From Pseudomonadota bacterium (GTDB lineage: Bacteria; Pseudomonadota; Alphaproteobacteria; Rhizobiales; Hyphomicrobiaceae): a DNA stretch of 12,091 bases. Position numbers and translations under genes: made by a program. Position 1 is the first letter of the stretch. Each line of letters starts with the position of its first letter. Positions 1 to 6,742 of this stretch are shown piece after piece. The notes beneath the pieces are model-generated. The model searched no databases, was not told the DNA's origin, and saw only the letters and a program-made list of their open reading frames with translations. The stretch spans positions 1-12,091 of the forward strand of contig JAEZHL010000369.1 in NCBI GenBank assembly GCA_023416575.1, given 5' to 3'.

Positions 1-822
1 TGGTATGGCAAGCATCGGGCCGCATCGCTGTTCGGCACCGGCCCGGCCTATGGTTTCAACGGCAACCAGATGCTGTCTTGGGCCTACTACGGTGACGGCC
101 TGAAGCTCTACAACGAGCTCATCCAGGATGTCCTGAAGCTGAACGTCGTCGGTTTCCTCGGCTTCGCAATGCCCACTCAGCCACTGGGTTGGTTCAAGAA
201 CGAGGTCGCGGGTCCGGATTCCATGAAGGGCCTGAAATACCGCACGGTCGGCCTTGCGACGAACATGTTCCAGGCAATGGGCGTCAGCGTCGCCCAGCTC
301 CCCGGGCCTGAAATTCTTCCCGCCATGGAGCGCGGCGTGATCGAAGCGTTCGAGTTCAACAACCCGACCTCCGACCGCCGCTTCGGCGCCCAGGACGTGG
401 CCAAGCTCTACTACATGGGCTCCTACCATCAGGCTGCAGAGTCGTTCGAGATCCTGTTCAACAAGACGAAATTCGAGAGCCTGGCGAAGGAGCAGCAATC
501 GATCCTCAAGTACGCCGTGCGCGCGGCGACCGCCGACAACGAGTGGAAGGCCTGGCACTCCTACTCGGAGGACCTGCAGAATCTGGTCGAGAAGGACAAG
601 GTGCAGGTGAAGCGCACGCCAACCTCGGTCTTCCAGGCACAGCTCAAGGCATGGGATCAGGTCGAGGCTGACCTGGTGAAAGACTCCGCTCAGGGTCCGT
701 TCATCAAGAAAGTGCTCGACAGCCAGAAGGCGTGGGCCAAGCGGGTCGGCTTCTATCACTTCAACAACGAAGCCGACTACAAGACCGCCTACGAGCATCA
801 CTTCGGCCCGCTCAAGACCTAG
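1..822 (+). CDS. dctP: TRAP transporter solute-binding protein, DctP/TakP type (5' end missing)
   Basis: The frame is open from base 1 and encodes the last 273 residues of a periplasmic binding protein. About 90-100 residues, including the export signal, lie outside the window. It captures a small organic acid in the periplasm and hands it to the DctQM permease. The segment GLKYRTVG (fragment residues 77-84) carries the arginine that binds the ligand carboxylate in DctP proteins. Overall the fragment resembles the TakP keto-acid-binding branch: the YGDG..LYNE region, GWFKNEV, and the E-x-x-F-E-F segment at 115-119. TakP proteins usually have Glu-Trp at that last position (recalled family knowledge), and here it reads Glu-Phe, so the ligand may not be a simple 2-oxo acid. 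The gene is followed by an 89-nt gap with a strong hairpin and then dctQ and dctM, so it is the first known gene of that operon. The substrate is not known. Confidence 0.93.
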   Translation, partial: WYGKHRAASLFGTGPAYGFNGNQMLSWAYYGDGLKLYNELIQDVLKLNVVGFLGFAMPTQPLGWFKNEVAGPDSMKGLKYRTVGLATNMFQAMGVSVAQLPGPEILPAMERGVIEAFEFNNPTSDRRFGAQDVAKLYYMGSYHQAAESFEILFNKTKFESLAKEQQSILKYAVRAATADNEWKAWHSYSEDLQNLVEKDKVQVKRTPTSVFQAQLKAWDQVEADLVKDSAQGPFIKKVLDSQKAWAKRVGFYHFNNEADYKTAYEHHFGPLKT

Positions 823-838
823 CCGACATCCATGCAAT

Positions 839-874
839 GCGCCAGCCGGGACCCGTGAAGGTCTCGGCTGGTGC
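839..874 (+). promoter_or_regulatory. Intergenic stem-loop between dctP and dctQ
   Basis: Bases 839-853 pair with 860-874 to give a 15-bp stem with two G-U wobbles (841/872 and 849/864) around a 6-base loop, CGTGAA. It begins 17 nt after the dctP stop and ends 37 nt before the dctQ start. There is no T-run after it, so it is not a classical complete terminator. In operons encoding a periplasmic binding protein followed by membrane components, a hairpin at this place often blocks 3' exonucleases or partly terminates, which leaves more binding protein than permease. That role is inferred from position and structure. Confidence 0.7.
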
Positions 875-911
875 GGCGTGCCCAGATCAACCCTGACTTG
901 CGAGAAAATCC

Positions 912-1517
912 GTGGTCGGCTTTCTCTTCTTCATCGACCGCCTGAGCGCTGCTGTGGGTAAAGCCTTCGGCTGGTGCATTGTCGTGCTGACGCTCGGCAC
1001 CTGCTACGAAGTGTTCATGCGCTATGTCCTGCGCATGCCTACGAGCTGGGCATTCGACGTCTCCTACTGCATGTACGGTGCACTGTTCATGATGGCGGGT
1101 GCCTATACGCTCTCCCGCAATGGCCATGTGCGCGGCGACGTCGTCTACCGCCTGCTGCCGACCCGCACCCAGGCTGGGATCGACCTCGTCCTGTACCTCA
1201 TCTTCTTTTTTCCAGGGTTCCTGGCGCTCCTCATATACGGGATCCCGTACGCCATGACCTCGTACTTGATCCAGGAAGTCTCGGTCTACAGCCCGGCCGG
1301 AATACCCATCTGGCCCCTGAAGGCTCTTATTCCGATCACCGCGCTCGGCATGCTGCTTCAGGGCGTCGCCGAGACCATCAGATGCATCATCTGTTTGCGG
1401 GATGGGGCCTGGCCGCAGCGGCTGCACGACGTCGAAGAAATGGAATCCGCAATTCTGGCCGATCAGGAAGCGCGCGCGCAGTCCACAGGTCAGCAGTCAG
1501 CTGTTGGAGCCGCGTGA
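912..1517 (+). CDS. dctQ: TRAP transporter small permease subunit (DctQ family)
   Basis: This 201-residue protein is the four-helix membrane subunit that pairs with DctM to import the ligand delivered by DctP, driven by a sodium or proton gradient. Hydrophobic segments are visible around residues 16-35 (WCIVVLTLGTCY), 53-68 (YCMYGALFMMAGAYT), 92-114 (DLVLYLIFFFPGFLALLI) and 135-155 (PLKALIPITALGMLL). The segment RNGHVRGDVVY between helices 2 and 3 matches the conserved hydrophilic motif of DctQ proteins. The start is GTG at 912, the first start codon in the frame, with only a weak purine tract (GAGAAAA) before it. This weak start may further lower its output relative to dctP. The C-terminal tail after residue 160 is charged and probably cytoplasmic. 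The gene ends 1 nt before dctM, implying translational coupling. Confidence 0.9.
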   Translation: MVGFLFFIDRLSAAVGKAFGWCIVVLTLGTCYEVFMRYVLRMPTSWAFDVSYCMYGALFMMAGAYTLSRNGHVRGDVVYRLLPTRTQAGIDLVLYLIFFFPGFLALLIYGIPYAMTSYLIQEVSVYSPAGIPIWPLKALIPITALGMLLQGVAETIRCIICLRDGAWPQRLHDVEEMESAILADQEARAQSTGQQSAVGAA

Positions 1518-1518
1518 C

Positions 1519-2841
1519 ATGACCAATCCAGAAATCGGCATGCTCCAATTGGGGCTGTTCATCTTCGTCATTCTGCTCGGCTTCCCGATCGCCTTCACCC
1601 TCATCGCTATGGCCATCTTCTTCGGCTACTTCGCGATGGGAACGCGGATCTTCGATCTGCTCGTCACCAATACCGCTGACATTCTGCAGAACGATGTCCT
1701 GACGGCCGTGCCACTGTTCCTGTTCATGGGCTACGTGGTCGAGCGGTCGAATATCCTGGATCGATTGTTTCATTCGATCCAGCTCGCAGCCCGGCACGTA
1801 CCGGGCTCACTCGCGGTGGCGACACTCGTCACCTGTGCCCTCTTCGCGACAGCCACCGGCATCGTCGGCGCCGTGGTCACACTGATGGGCCTGCTTGCGT
1901 TCCCGGCCATGCTGCGCGCCGGATATGATGCCCGGCTTGCTGCCGGCGTGGTTTGTGCCGGCGGCTGTCTCGGGATCATGATCCCGCCCAGTGTGCTTCT
2001 CATTCTCTACGGAGCGACGACGGCGACATCTGTCGTCAAGCTCTACGCGGCCGCGTTCCTGCCGGGATTCCTGCTTGCCAGCCTCTACGTCGTCTATGTG
2101 ATCATTCGTGCCTTGATCAATCCAAGCCTGGCACCGAAGCCGCCGGAGCTGGAGCAGCCGGTCCCGTTGTCGAAGGTCATGGCGGCGCTGCTGACATCGT
2201 TCTTCCCGCTCGCGATCCTGATCAGCTCGGTTCTCGGTGCGATCCTGTTCGGTCTCGCAACGCCGTCCGAGGCTGCAGCGGTGGGTGCAGCCGGATCTCT
2301 GCTGCTTGCCGCCTGCTATCGGTCGCTGACGTTCGAGCGCCTGAAGGAGTCCGTATATCTTACCGCGCGCACGTCGGCGATGGTCTGCTTCCTCTTCATC
2401 GGCTCGTGGACGTTTTCATCGGTGTTCTCCTATCTCGGCGGCCATGAGGTGATCGAAAACTGGGTTAAGGCGCTGAACTTGTCGCCGACGATGTTCCTCA
2501 TTATCGCTCAGGGGATCATCTTCCTGCTCGGCTGGCCGCTCGAGTGGACGGAGATCATCATCATCTTCGTGCCGATCTTCCTGCCCCTCCTGAAGACGTT
2601 CAATATCGACCCGATCATCTTCGGCATTCTGGTTGCACTCAATATCCAAACATCGTTCAATACGCCGCCGATGGCCATGGCCGCGTACTACCTGAAGGGC
2701 GTCGCACCACCGCACGTGAAGCTGACGCAAATCTTCAGTGGCTCGCTGCCGTTCGTGGTCATGGTCTTCATCACGATGACCTTGGTCCATCTGTTCCCGG
2801 CCATCGCGATGTGGCTACCGAACATGCTCTACGGAAATTGA
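1519..2841 (+). CDS. dctM: TRAP transporter large permease subunit (DctM family)
   Basis: This 440-residue integral membrane protein is the transport channel of the TRAP system. It is almost wholly hydrophobic, with about a dozen helices, and its length is normal for the family. Recognisable family stretches are the N-terminal LLGFPIAFTLIAMAIFFGY, the TATGIVGAVVTLMGLLAFPAM region, GGCLGIMIPPS followed by LLILYG, and the late segment NIQTSFNTPPMAMAAYYLKGV. The chosen start is ATG 1519, one base after the dctQ stop, with TTGGAG at 1504-1509 as ribosome binding site; the frame continues upstream to 1402, but that part overlaps dctQ. The stop codon overlaps the ribosome binding site of the amidase gene. 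dctP, dctQ and dctM together form a complete TRAP importer. Confidence 0.94.
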   Translation: MTNPEIGMLQLGLFIFVILLGFPIAFTLIAMAIFFGYFAMGTRIFDLLVTNTADILQNDVLTAVPLFLFMGYVVERSNILDRLFHSIQLAARHVPGSLAVATLVTCALFATATGIVGAVVTLMGLLAFPAMLRAGYDARLAAGVVCAGGCLGIMIPPSVLLILYGATTATSVVKLYAAAFLPGFLLASLYVVYVIIRALINPSLAPKPPELEQPVPLSKVMAALLTSFFPLAILISSVLGAILFGLATPSEAAAVGAAGSLLLAACYRSLTFERLKESVYLTARTSAMVCFLFIGSWTFSSVFSYLGGHEVIENWVKALNLSPTMFLIIAQGIIFLLGWPLEWTEIIIIFVPIFLPLLKTFNIDPIIFGILVALNIQTSFNTPPMAMAAYYLKGVAPPHVKLTQIFSGSLPFVVMVFITMTLVHLFPAIAMWLPNMLYGN

Positions 2842-2845
2842 GGAA

Positions 2846-4186
2846 ATGCCAGGACCAGAACTCAGCGCGCTGACAGCAACCGAGGCGCACCGCGAGATCA
2901 CCCGTGGCGCGCTTTCCGCCGAGGAGTACACGACCGCATGCCTCGACCGGATTGCCGAGCTCGACAAGGATGTGCGAGCCTTCGCGCATCTCGACCGGGC
3001 GCACGCGCTGGCGCAGGCACGCGATCTCGACGAGCGGCGGCGTAATGGGCTGCCAACCGGTCCTCTGCACGGGATCCCCGTTGCGATAAAGGACATCTTC
3101 GATACCCACGATTACCCGACGGAGAACGGCTCGCCGCTGATGGCCGGCCGTCGCCCGCGCGCGGACTCGACCGCTGTCGCCCGGCTGCGCAGCGCCGGCG
3201 CGGTCATCATCGGCAAGTCGGTGACGACGGAATTCGCCTACTTCCACCCCGGCCCGACGCGCAATCCGCACGATCTGGAGCGCACCCCGGGCGGCTCGTC
3301 GTCGGGCTCCGCAGCGGCCGTGGCCGCCGGCATGGTTCCGCTGGCAATCGGCTCGCAGACCAACGGCTCGATGATCCGGCCCGCATCATTCTGCGGTGTT
3401 TTCGGTGCGAAGCCGACGCACGGCCTGATTTCCCGCGGTGGCGTGCTGGAGCTGTCGCGGACGCTCGATCACGTCGGTGTCTTCGCGCGGACGCTGGACG
3501 ACACAGCCCTCCTTCTGGATGTCCTCGCCGGCTACGATCCGCGCGATCCCGACACCCGCCCCGTCGCGACCCCGAATTTCCGCCCTGTACTTGCCGAGAA
3601 GCCGCCGCTGCCGCCGAAATTCGGGCTGGTCAGGACTCCGATGTGGGATAAGGCGGACCCCTCGACGCGCGCCATTTTCGAGGAGGTCATCGCGGACCTG
3701 GGGGATGCGGCCGGAGTCATCGAGCTGCCCGACAGCCTCGCGGACGCCTGGGATGCCCAGCGGGCGATCATGGCGGCGGAAATGGCTCACAATCTCGGCC
3801 GGCATGTCGCGCGCGGCAGCGAGGACGCATCGAGCGCGCGCTTGCGCGAATTCCTCGACGAGGGTCGCCGCGTACCGGCAACCGACTATCTCGCGGCACT
3901 TGAGCTGCGTGACCGGCTACGGCTCGATCTGGCTGCCATCTTCGACCACTACGACGCCATCATCACACCCGCCGCCATCGGCAGTGCGCCCAAAACCCTG
4001 ACTGCGACTGGCGACCCGCTGTTCTGCACACTTTGGACGCTGCTGGGCATGCCCGCACTTTCCATGCCTGTGCTGCAGTCACCTGACGGATTGCCCCTCG
4101 GACTTCAGCTCGTGGGGCCAGTGAACGACGACGCGCGCCTGCTGCGGACGGCTCGAGCGCTGCTCGACCAGCTGGCAAAAGGCTGA
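2846..4186 (+). CDS. Amidase-signature family hydrolase
   Basis: This 446-residue cytoplasmic enzyme of the amidase-signature family (GatA, malonamidase E2, AtzE relatives) hydrolyses a carboxamide to the acid and ammonia. The Ser-cisSer-Lys triad can be placed as Lys82 (in GIPVAIKDIFDT), Ser151 (first Ser of GGSSSGS) and Ser175 (in GSQTNGSMIRPASFCG). The spacings of 69 and 24 residues match those recalled for malonamidase E2. The usual TGGS before the nucleophile reads TNGS. It starts 4 nt after dctM, with a GAGGA ribosome binding site (2840-2844) formed partly by the dctM stop codon, so translation is probably coupled. The location suggests it acts on the imported compound or makes or consumes a related amide. 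No gatB or gatC lies next to it and the motif context differs from GatA, so a tRNA amidotransferase role is unlikely. The exact substrate cannot be read from the sequence. Confidence 0.9.
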   Translation: MPGPELSALTATEAHREITRGALSAEEYTTACLDRIAELDKDVRAFAHLDRAHALAQARDLDERRRNGLPTGPLHGIPVAIKDIFDTHDYPTENGSPLMAGRRPRADSTAVARLRSAGAVIIGKSVTTEFAYFHPGPTRNPHDLERTPGGSSSGSAAAVAAGMVPLAIGSQTNGSMIRPASFCGVFGAKPTHGLISRGGVLELSRTLDHVGVFARTLDDTALLLDVLAGYDPRDPDTRPVATPNFRPVLAEKPPLPPKFGLVRTPMWDKADPSTRAIFEEVIADLGDAAGVIELPDSLADAWDAQRAIMAAEMAHNLGRHVARGSEDASSARLREFLDEGRRVPATDYLAALELRDRLRLDLAAIFDHYDAIITPAAIGSAPKTLTATGDPLFCTLWTLLGMPALSMPVLQSPDGLPLGLQLVGPVNDDARLLRTARALLDQLAKG

Positions 4187-4217
4187 CGCGCGGTAGTCAT
4201 TATAATCGGGCTGCTCG

Positions 4218-4245
4218 CTGGGCGACGGCACTCCTCGTCGCCCAG
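4218..4245. terminator. Hairpin terminator candidate after the amidase gene
   Basis: A perfect 10-bp stem, CTGGGCGACG (4218-4227) with CGTCGCCCAG (4236-4245), closes an 8-base loop. It lies 32 nt after the amidase stop and 43 nt after the stop of the opposing small membrane-protein gene, so it can serve both convergent transcripts. No uninterrupted T-run follows (CGCCCTTC on the + side), so efficiency is uncertain. Confidence 0.6.
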
Positions 4246-4287
4246 TCGCCCTTCAATGCAGCAGCGCTCTCGTCGCGAACCGGCGGA

Positions 4288-4476
4288 TCAGCTCTCATTC
4301 CGCCGGGGGCGCCGCAGTAGCGGAGCGAAAGCATCCTGCCAGAACGCGATCGCCATCAGAACGATGCCGATGATCGACACGATCCATAGCGATGTCTCAC
4401 CGAGCTTGCCGGCAATCGCCGAAAGGAAGCCGATCATCAGCACCATCCCGATGATCGCACAAACCGCATCCGCCAT
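4288..4476 (-). CDS. Small two-helix membrane protein of unknown function
   Basis: A 62-residue protein with two predicted membrane helices, about residues 3-25 (VCAIIGMVLMIGFLSAIAG) and 31-52 (LWIVSIIGIVLMAIAFW), and a basic C-terminus (RRPRR). By the positive-inside rule the tail is probably cytoplasmic, with both ends on the same side. The frame stays open upstream to 4746, but that part overlaps the divergent ABM gene. The start chosen is ATG 4476 because AGGGAGAG lies about 9 nt upstream and the hydrophobic region starts right after it. I do not recognise the family. It is divergent from the ABM-fold gene and convergent with the amidase gene, and no functional link is evident. Confidence 0.68.
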   Translation of the reverse strand: MADAVCAIIGMVLMIGFLSAIAGKLGETSLWIVSIIGIVLMAIAFWQDAFAPLLRRPRRNES

Positions 4477-4527
4477 GGGTCGACTCTCCCTCGTCTGACG
4501 GCGTTGAGCCGGTCCTTGTTCGTTGGT

Positions 4528-4559
4528 ATGCATCTTATTGCATCCGGCCGCGGGAGCAA
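4528..4559 (-). promoter_or_regulatory. Candidate promoter and inverted repeat upstream of the small membrane-protein gene
   Basis: On the minus strand TTGCTC (4559-4554) and TAAGAT (4537-4532) sit 16 nt apart, a weak sigma-70-like pair that would give a leader of about 50 nt for the gene starting at 4476. The -10 region overlaps an inverted repeat, ATGCA (4528-4532) / TGCAT (4539-4543), spaced by 6 nt, that could be a regulator site. The matches are partial, so this is tentative. Confidence 0.25.
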
Positions 4560-4639
4560 GGTCGTTTGCGAACAGCGCAACGCAGGGCGTGATGCTTTTC
4601 CAGGGGTCGCGTGTGCTGCCCCGCTCTGGAGGCCTACCA

Positions 4640-4993
4640 ATGATCGCCGTCATCTTCGAGGTCGTACCCGCCGATGGGCGCCAGCAGGAATATCTGGAGC
4701 TCGCCGCCGCGTTGCGGCCCGAGCTCGAGAAAATCGACGGCTTCATCTCGGTCGAGCGGTTTCAGAGTCTGACCGACCGGTCCAAGATCCTGTCGCTGTC
4801 CTTCTGGCGCGACGAGGAGGCCGTGGCCCGCTGGCGCAATCACGCCAATCACCGCCGGACCCAGGCCAAGGGCCGCGCGGGTGTGTTCGACACATACCGG
4901 CTGCGCGTAGCTGGCGTGATCCGTGACTACGGCATGTTCGATCGCCGCGAGCAGGCTCCGGCCGACAGCGCAGCGATCTTCCAGGATCTCTGA
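4640..4993 (+). CDS. ABM-fold (antibiotic biosynthesis monooxygenase family) protein
   Basis: A 117-residue soluble protein with the ABM pattern: a first beta strand IAVIFEVVPADG, a helix of the YLELAAALRPELEKIDGFISVERFQS type, the strand KILSLSFWRDEEAVARWRNHANHRRTQAKGR, and a final strand VFDTYRLRVAGVIRDYGM. Trp56, Trp65, His68 and His71 lie in the region that lines the substrate pocket of these ferredoxin-like dimers. Family members include quinol- and anthrone-oxidising monooxygenases and haem-degrading enzymes, but most such stand-alone bacterial proteins have no assigned substrate. The start is ATG 4640, chosen because GGAGG (4628-4632) lies 7 nt upstream; the frame is open back to 4523 without conserved content. 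No neighbour indicates a pathway. I am sure of the fold family and unsure of the activity. Confidence 0.85.
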   Translation: MIAVIFEVVPADGRQQEYLELAAALRPELEKIDGFISVERFQSLTDRSKILSLSFWRDEEAVARWRNHANHRRTQAKGRAGVFDTYRLRVAGVIRDYGMFDRREQAPADSAAIFQDL

Positions 4994-5074
4994 GCCGGGG
5001 CGCGACAACGGCCATTGGCACCCGTGCCGAGTGGCGAACAACGGCCAGGGGACTTGCAAGATCACGTAATGAGA

Positions 5075-5098
5075 GAGCCGCCCCTTCCGGAGCGGCTC
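5075..5098. terminator. Hairpin between convergent genes (ABM protein and HExxH protein)
   Basis: GAGCCGC (5075-5081) pairs with GCGGCTC (5092-5098) around a 10-base loop that can close further with a CC/GG pairing. It lies 81 nt after the ABM gene stop and 29 nt after the end of the minus-strand HExxH gene. On the + side it is followed by AAATTTCCAGTCTTT, moderately T-rich. A shared weak terminator is the simplest reading. Confidence 0.45.
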
Positions 5099-5127
5099 GC
5101 AAATTTCCAGTCTTTATCAGCCGCCGC

Positions 5128-5781
5128 TCAACGCACGGTGCGGGTGCGTGATGCCGCGGACTTGGAGGCCTTTGCGGCTGTGCTCGCCTTCTTGCCATCG
5201 CCGACCAACGCGGGGCCGGAGACGAGCGCGGGCTTATCGACCTCTGCAGCGGGTACACTGGCGGTTTCCGCTGCGGGCTTCTTCTGCAGCTTCGCCATCG
5301 CCCGAGCAAAGCTCTTGTCGAGATTGCGGCAGCGGGCCCGGCCCGAAGGATGGGTCGGCGTGGCGGGCATGTTGCCGAACGAGCGGCAGACCTGCTTCAG
5401 GCCGTTCGCATCGAGCCAGCCTTCCTGAACGCCGCGCTCGACGGCCCATGCATCCGCCCTGAGCTCGCTTCGGCCGATGTTGTGGTGGCCGCACTCGTGA
5501 TGGAACACGAAGACCCGCACGACCGGCGGCATCCGGCTGATGAGACGCGGGTTGATGATGAGCACGCCTGGTGCCGCCGCGCCCTCGCTGGGGAGCGCCC
5601 GGTCGAGCACGTTGCGCGTCTTGCCGCAGCGCAGGCTCTGCCCTGCCATGTTGATCGTTCCGTCACGCTGGAGCTTCGGCAAGCCCCCCGCGGTCGGCGG
5701 CGCCGCGAAGCTGCCGCCGGCAAAACCGAGAAGTGCTGCTGCCGCCACTACGCCGCCCAGCAGCCGCGCTGAATACGTCAC
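5128..5781 (-). CDS. Secreted protein with HExxH zinc-site motif, putative metallopeptidase-like
   Basis: A 217-residue protein with a clear signal peptide: a short polar start, a hydrophobic run about residues 7-22, and a likely signal peptidase I site near GGSFAA-PPT (26/27). The mature part contains HHECGHH with the zincin pattern His95-Glu96-x-x-His99. Acidic residues Glu106 and Asp110 follow in SELRADAWAVERG and could supply the third ligand. This motif predicts a zinc-bound hydrolase active site in the periplasm or outside the cell; activity is inferred. Cys132 and Cys151 could form a disulfide. From about residue 165 the tail is rich in Ala, Lys, Ser and Pro and is probably disordered. 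The start is GTG at 5781, chosen because CGGGGGA lies about 8 nt upstream and the signal peptide begins directly after it. Genes on both sides face other ways, so it is monocistronic. I do not recognise a named family. Confidence 0.83.
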   Translation of the reverse strand: MTYSARLLGGVVAAAALLGFAGGSFAAPPTAGGLPKLQRDGTINMAGQSLRCGKTRNVLDRALPSEGAAAPGVLIINPRLISRMPPVVRVFVFHHECGHHNIGRSELRADAWAVERGVQEGWLDANGLKQVCRSFGNMPATPTHPSGRARCRNLDKSFARAMAKLQKKPAAETASVPAAEVDKPALVSGPALVGDGKKASTAAKASKSAASRTRTVR

Positions 5782-5824
5782 TTAGATTCCCCCGTTCGCG
5801 AGAGCCGTCCCGAAATTTAACACC

Positions 5825-5864
5825 TGCCAAATGTTGCATAGGCATTTGTGCCGAAATTGCGGCA
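5825..5864. promoter_or_regulatory. Adjacent inverted repeats in the divergent intergenic region
   Basis: The 225-nt region 5782-6006 separates the HExxH gene (-) from the CBS-BON gene (+). It holds CAAATG (5828-5833) / CATTTG (5843-5848), 9 nt apart, and immediately after it a 16-bp near-palindrome, TGCCGAAATTGCGGCA (5849-5864), in which 7 of 8 positions match. Such symmetry between divergent genes suggests an operator, but I could not place a convincing promoter for either gene. The rest of the region is GC-rich and shows nothing further that I can support. Confidence 0.3.
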
Positions 5865-6006
5865 AGGAGGTGCTTTTCTGCTAAGGCATGGCGCGGGGTC
5901 GCGGCGGCAGGGAACGGGGCGAGCGCCCGCGGGTTGATGAGGTTCAGGACCCTATTCGCAGGCCACGGACCAAACCTCTACGTCCCATCATGCCATGGAG
6001 GCTGCC

Positions 6007-6705
6007 ATGAGAGCGCAGGACATCATGAGCAGGGAGGTCGTCACCGTCACCCCAGCAACCCCGATCGGTGAGGTGGCGCGGCTGATGACCGAGAAGCGCA
6101 TCAGCGGCATTCCTGTCGTGACCGAGAGCGGCACGGTGATCGGCATCGTCAGCGAGAGTGACCTCATACGTCGCGCCGAGCTCGGAAGCGAGCCGAAGCA
6201 CAAATGGTGGCTGGCCCTGTTCAGCGATCCCGATGCCATGGCGCACGAGTACGCCAAGACGCACGGGATCAAGGCCCAGGATGCCATGAGCCGCCAGGTC
6301 GTCACCATCGACGAGAATGCAGACCTGAAGGAGATCGCCGACACGCTCGAGCGCCACAGGGTCAAGCGCGTTCCGGTCGTCAGGGATGGCAAGCTCGCCG
6401 GGATCGTTTCACGCGCGGATCTCGTGCGCGCCTTCAGCAACCAGGTTCAGGCCTCGACACCATCCACGCCGACCACCGACGAAGCGCTGCAGCAGGCGTT
6501 GCTGGACAAGATGCGGGCTCAAGACTGGCTCGAGGACACCTATTTGAACGTCACGGTGCGGGATGGGATCGTCGAGCTGCGCGGCTTCATCGGCACCGCG
6601 GAGCAGCGCCGGGCGTTGCGCGTGCTCATCGAGGAGACCGGCGGTCTCCGGCCGATCGACGATCAGTTGACGATCGGCTTGCCAGGGGTCGGACCGGGAG
6701 ACTGA
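6007..6705 (+). CDS. CBS-domain pair with C-terminal BON domain
   Basis: A 232-residue protein with three modules: CBS1 at about 7-60 (DIMSREVVTVTPATPIGEVA ... GIVSESDLI), CBS2 at about 93-145 (DAMSRQVVTIDENADLKEIA ... GIVSRADLV) and a BON domain at about 160-225 (TYLNVTVRDGIVELRGFIGT). CBS pairs (Bateman modules) bind adenine nucleotides and act as energy-status sensors. BON domains bind membranes or polymers in proteins such as OsmY. No signal peptide is seen, so it is probably cytoplasmic. Stand-alone CBS-BON proteins are common in Alphaproteobacteria and Betaproteobacteria, with general stress roles suggested but not specific. The start is placed at ATG 6007 because GGAGG (5997-6001) lies 5 nt upstream; the alternative ATG 5995 would add MEAA and overlap that ribosome binding site. 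It is convergent with the kinase-like gene, only 37 nt away. Confidence 0.92.
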   Translation: MRAQDIMSREVVTVTPATPIGEVARLMTEKRISGIPVVTESGTVIGIVSESDLIRRAELGSEPKHKWWLALFSDPDAMAHEYAKTHGIKAQDAMSRQVVTIDENADLKEIADTLERHRVKRVPVVRDGKLAGIVSRADLVRAFSNQVQASTPSTPTTDEALQQALLDKMRAQDWLEDTYLNVTVRDGIVELRGFIGTAEQRRALRVLIEETGGLRPIDDQLTIGLPGVGPGD

Positions 6706-6742
6706 GCGACCACGGCGTGACATCCCCCGCGGCTTCCAAAGC

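Noticed and set aside
819..1427. 202-residue minus-strand open frame opposite dctQ
   Set aside because: Charged, His/Asp/Glu-rich antisense shadow of a membrane protein, and its start region spans the hairpin and dctQ.
5350..5772. 140-residue + strand open frame opposite the HExxH gene
   Set aside because: The minus strand has a signal peptide, an HExxH motif and a good ribosome binding site; the + product has no recognisable feature.
5995..6006. Upstream ATG 5995 as start of the CBS-BON protein
   Set aside because: It overlaps GGAGG, which is ideally spaced for ATG 6007, and would add only four residues.
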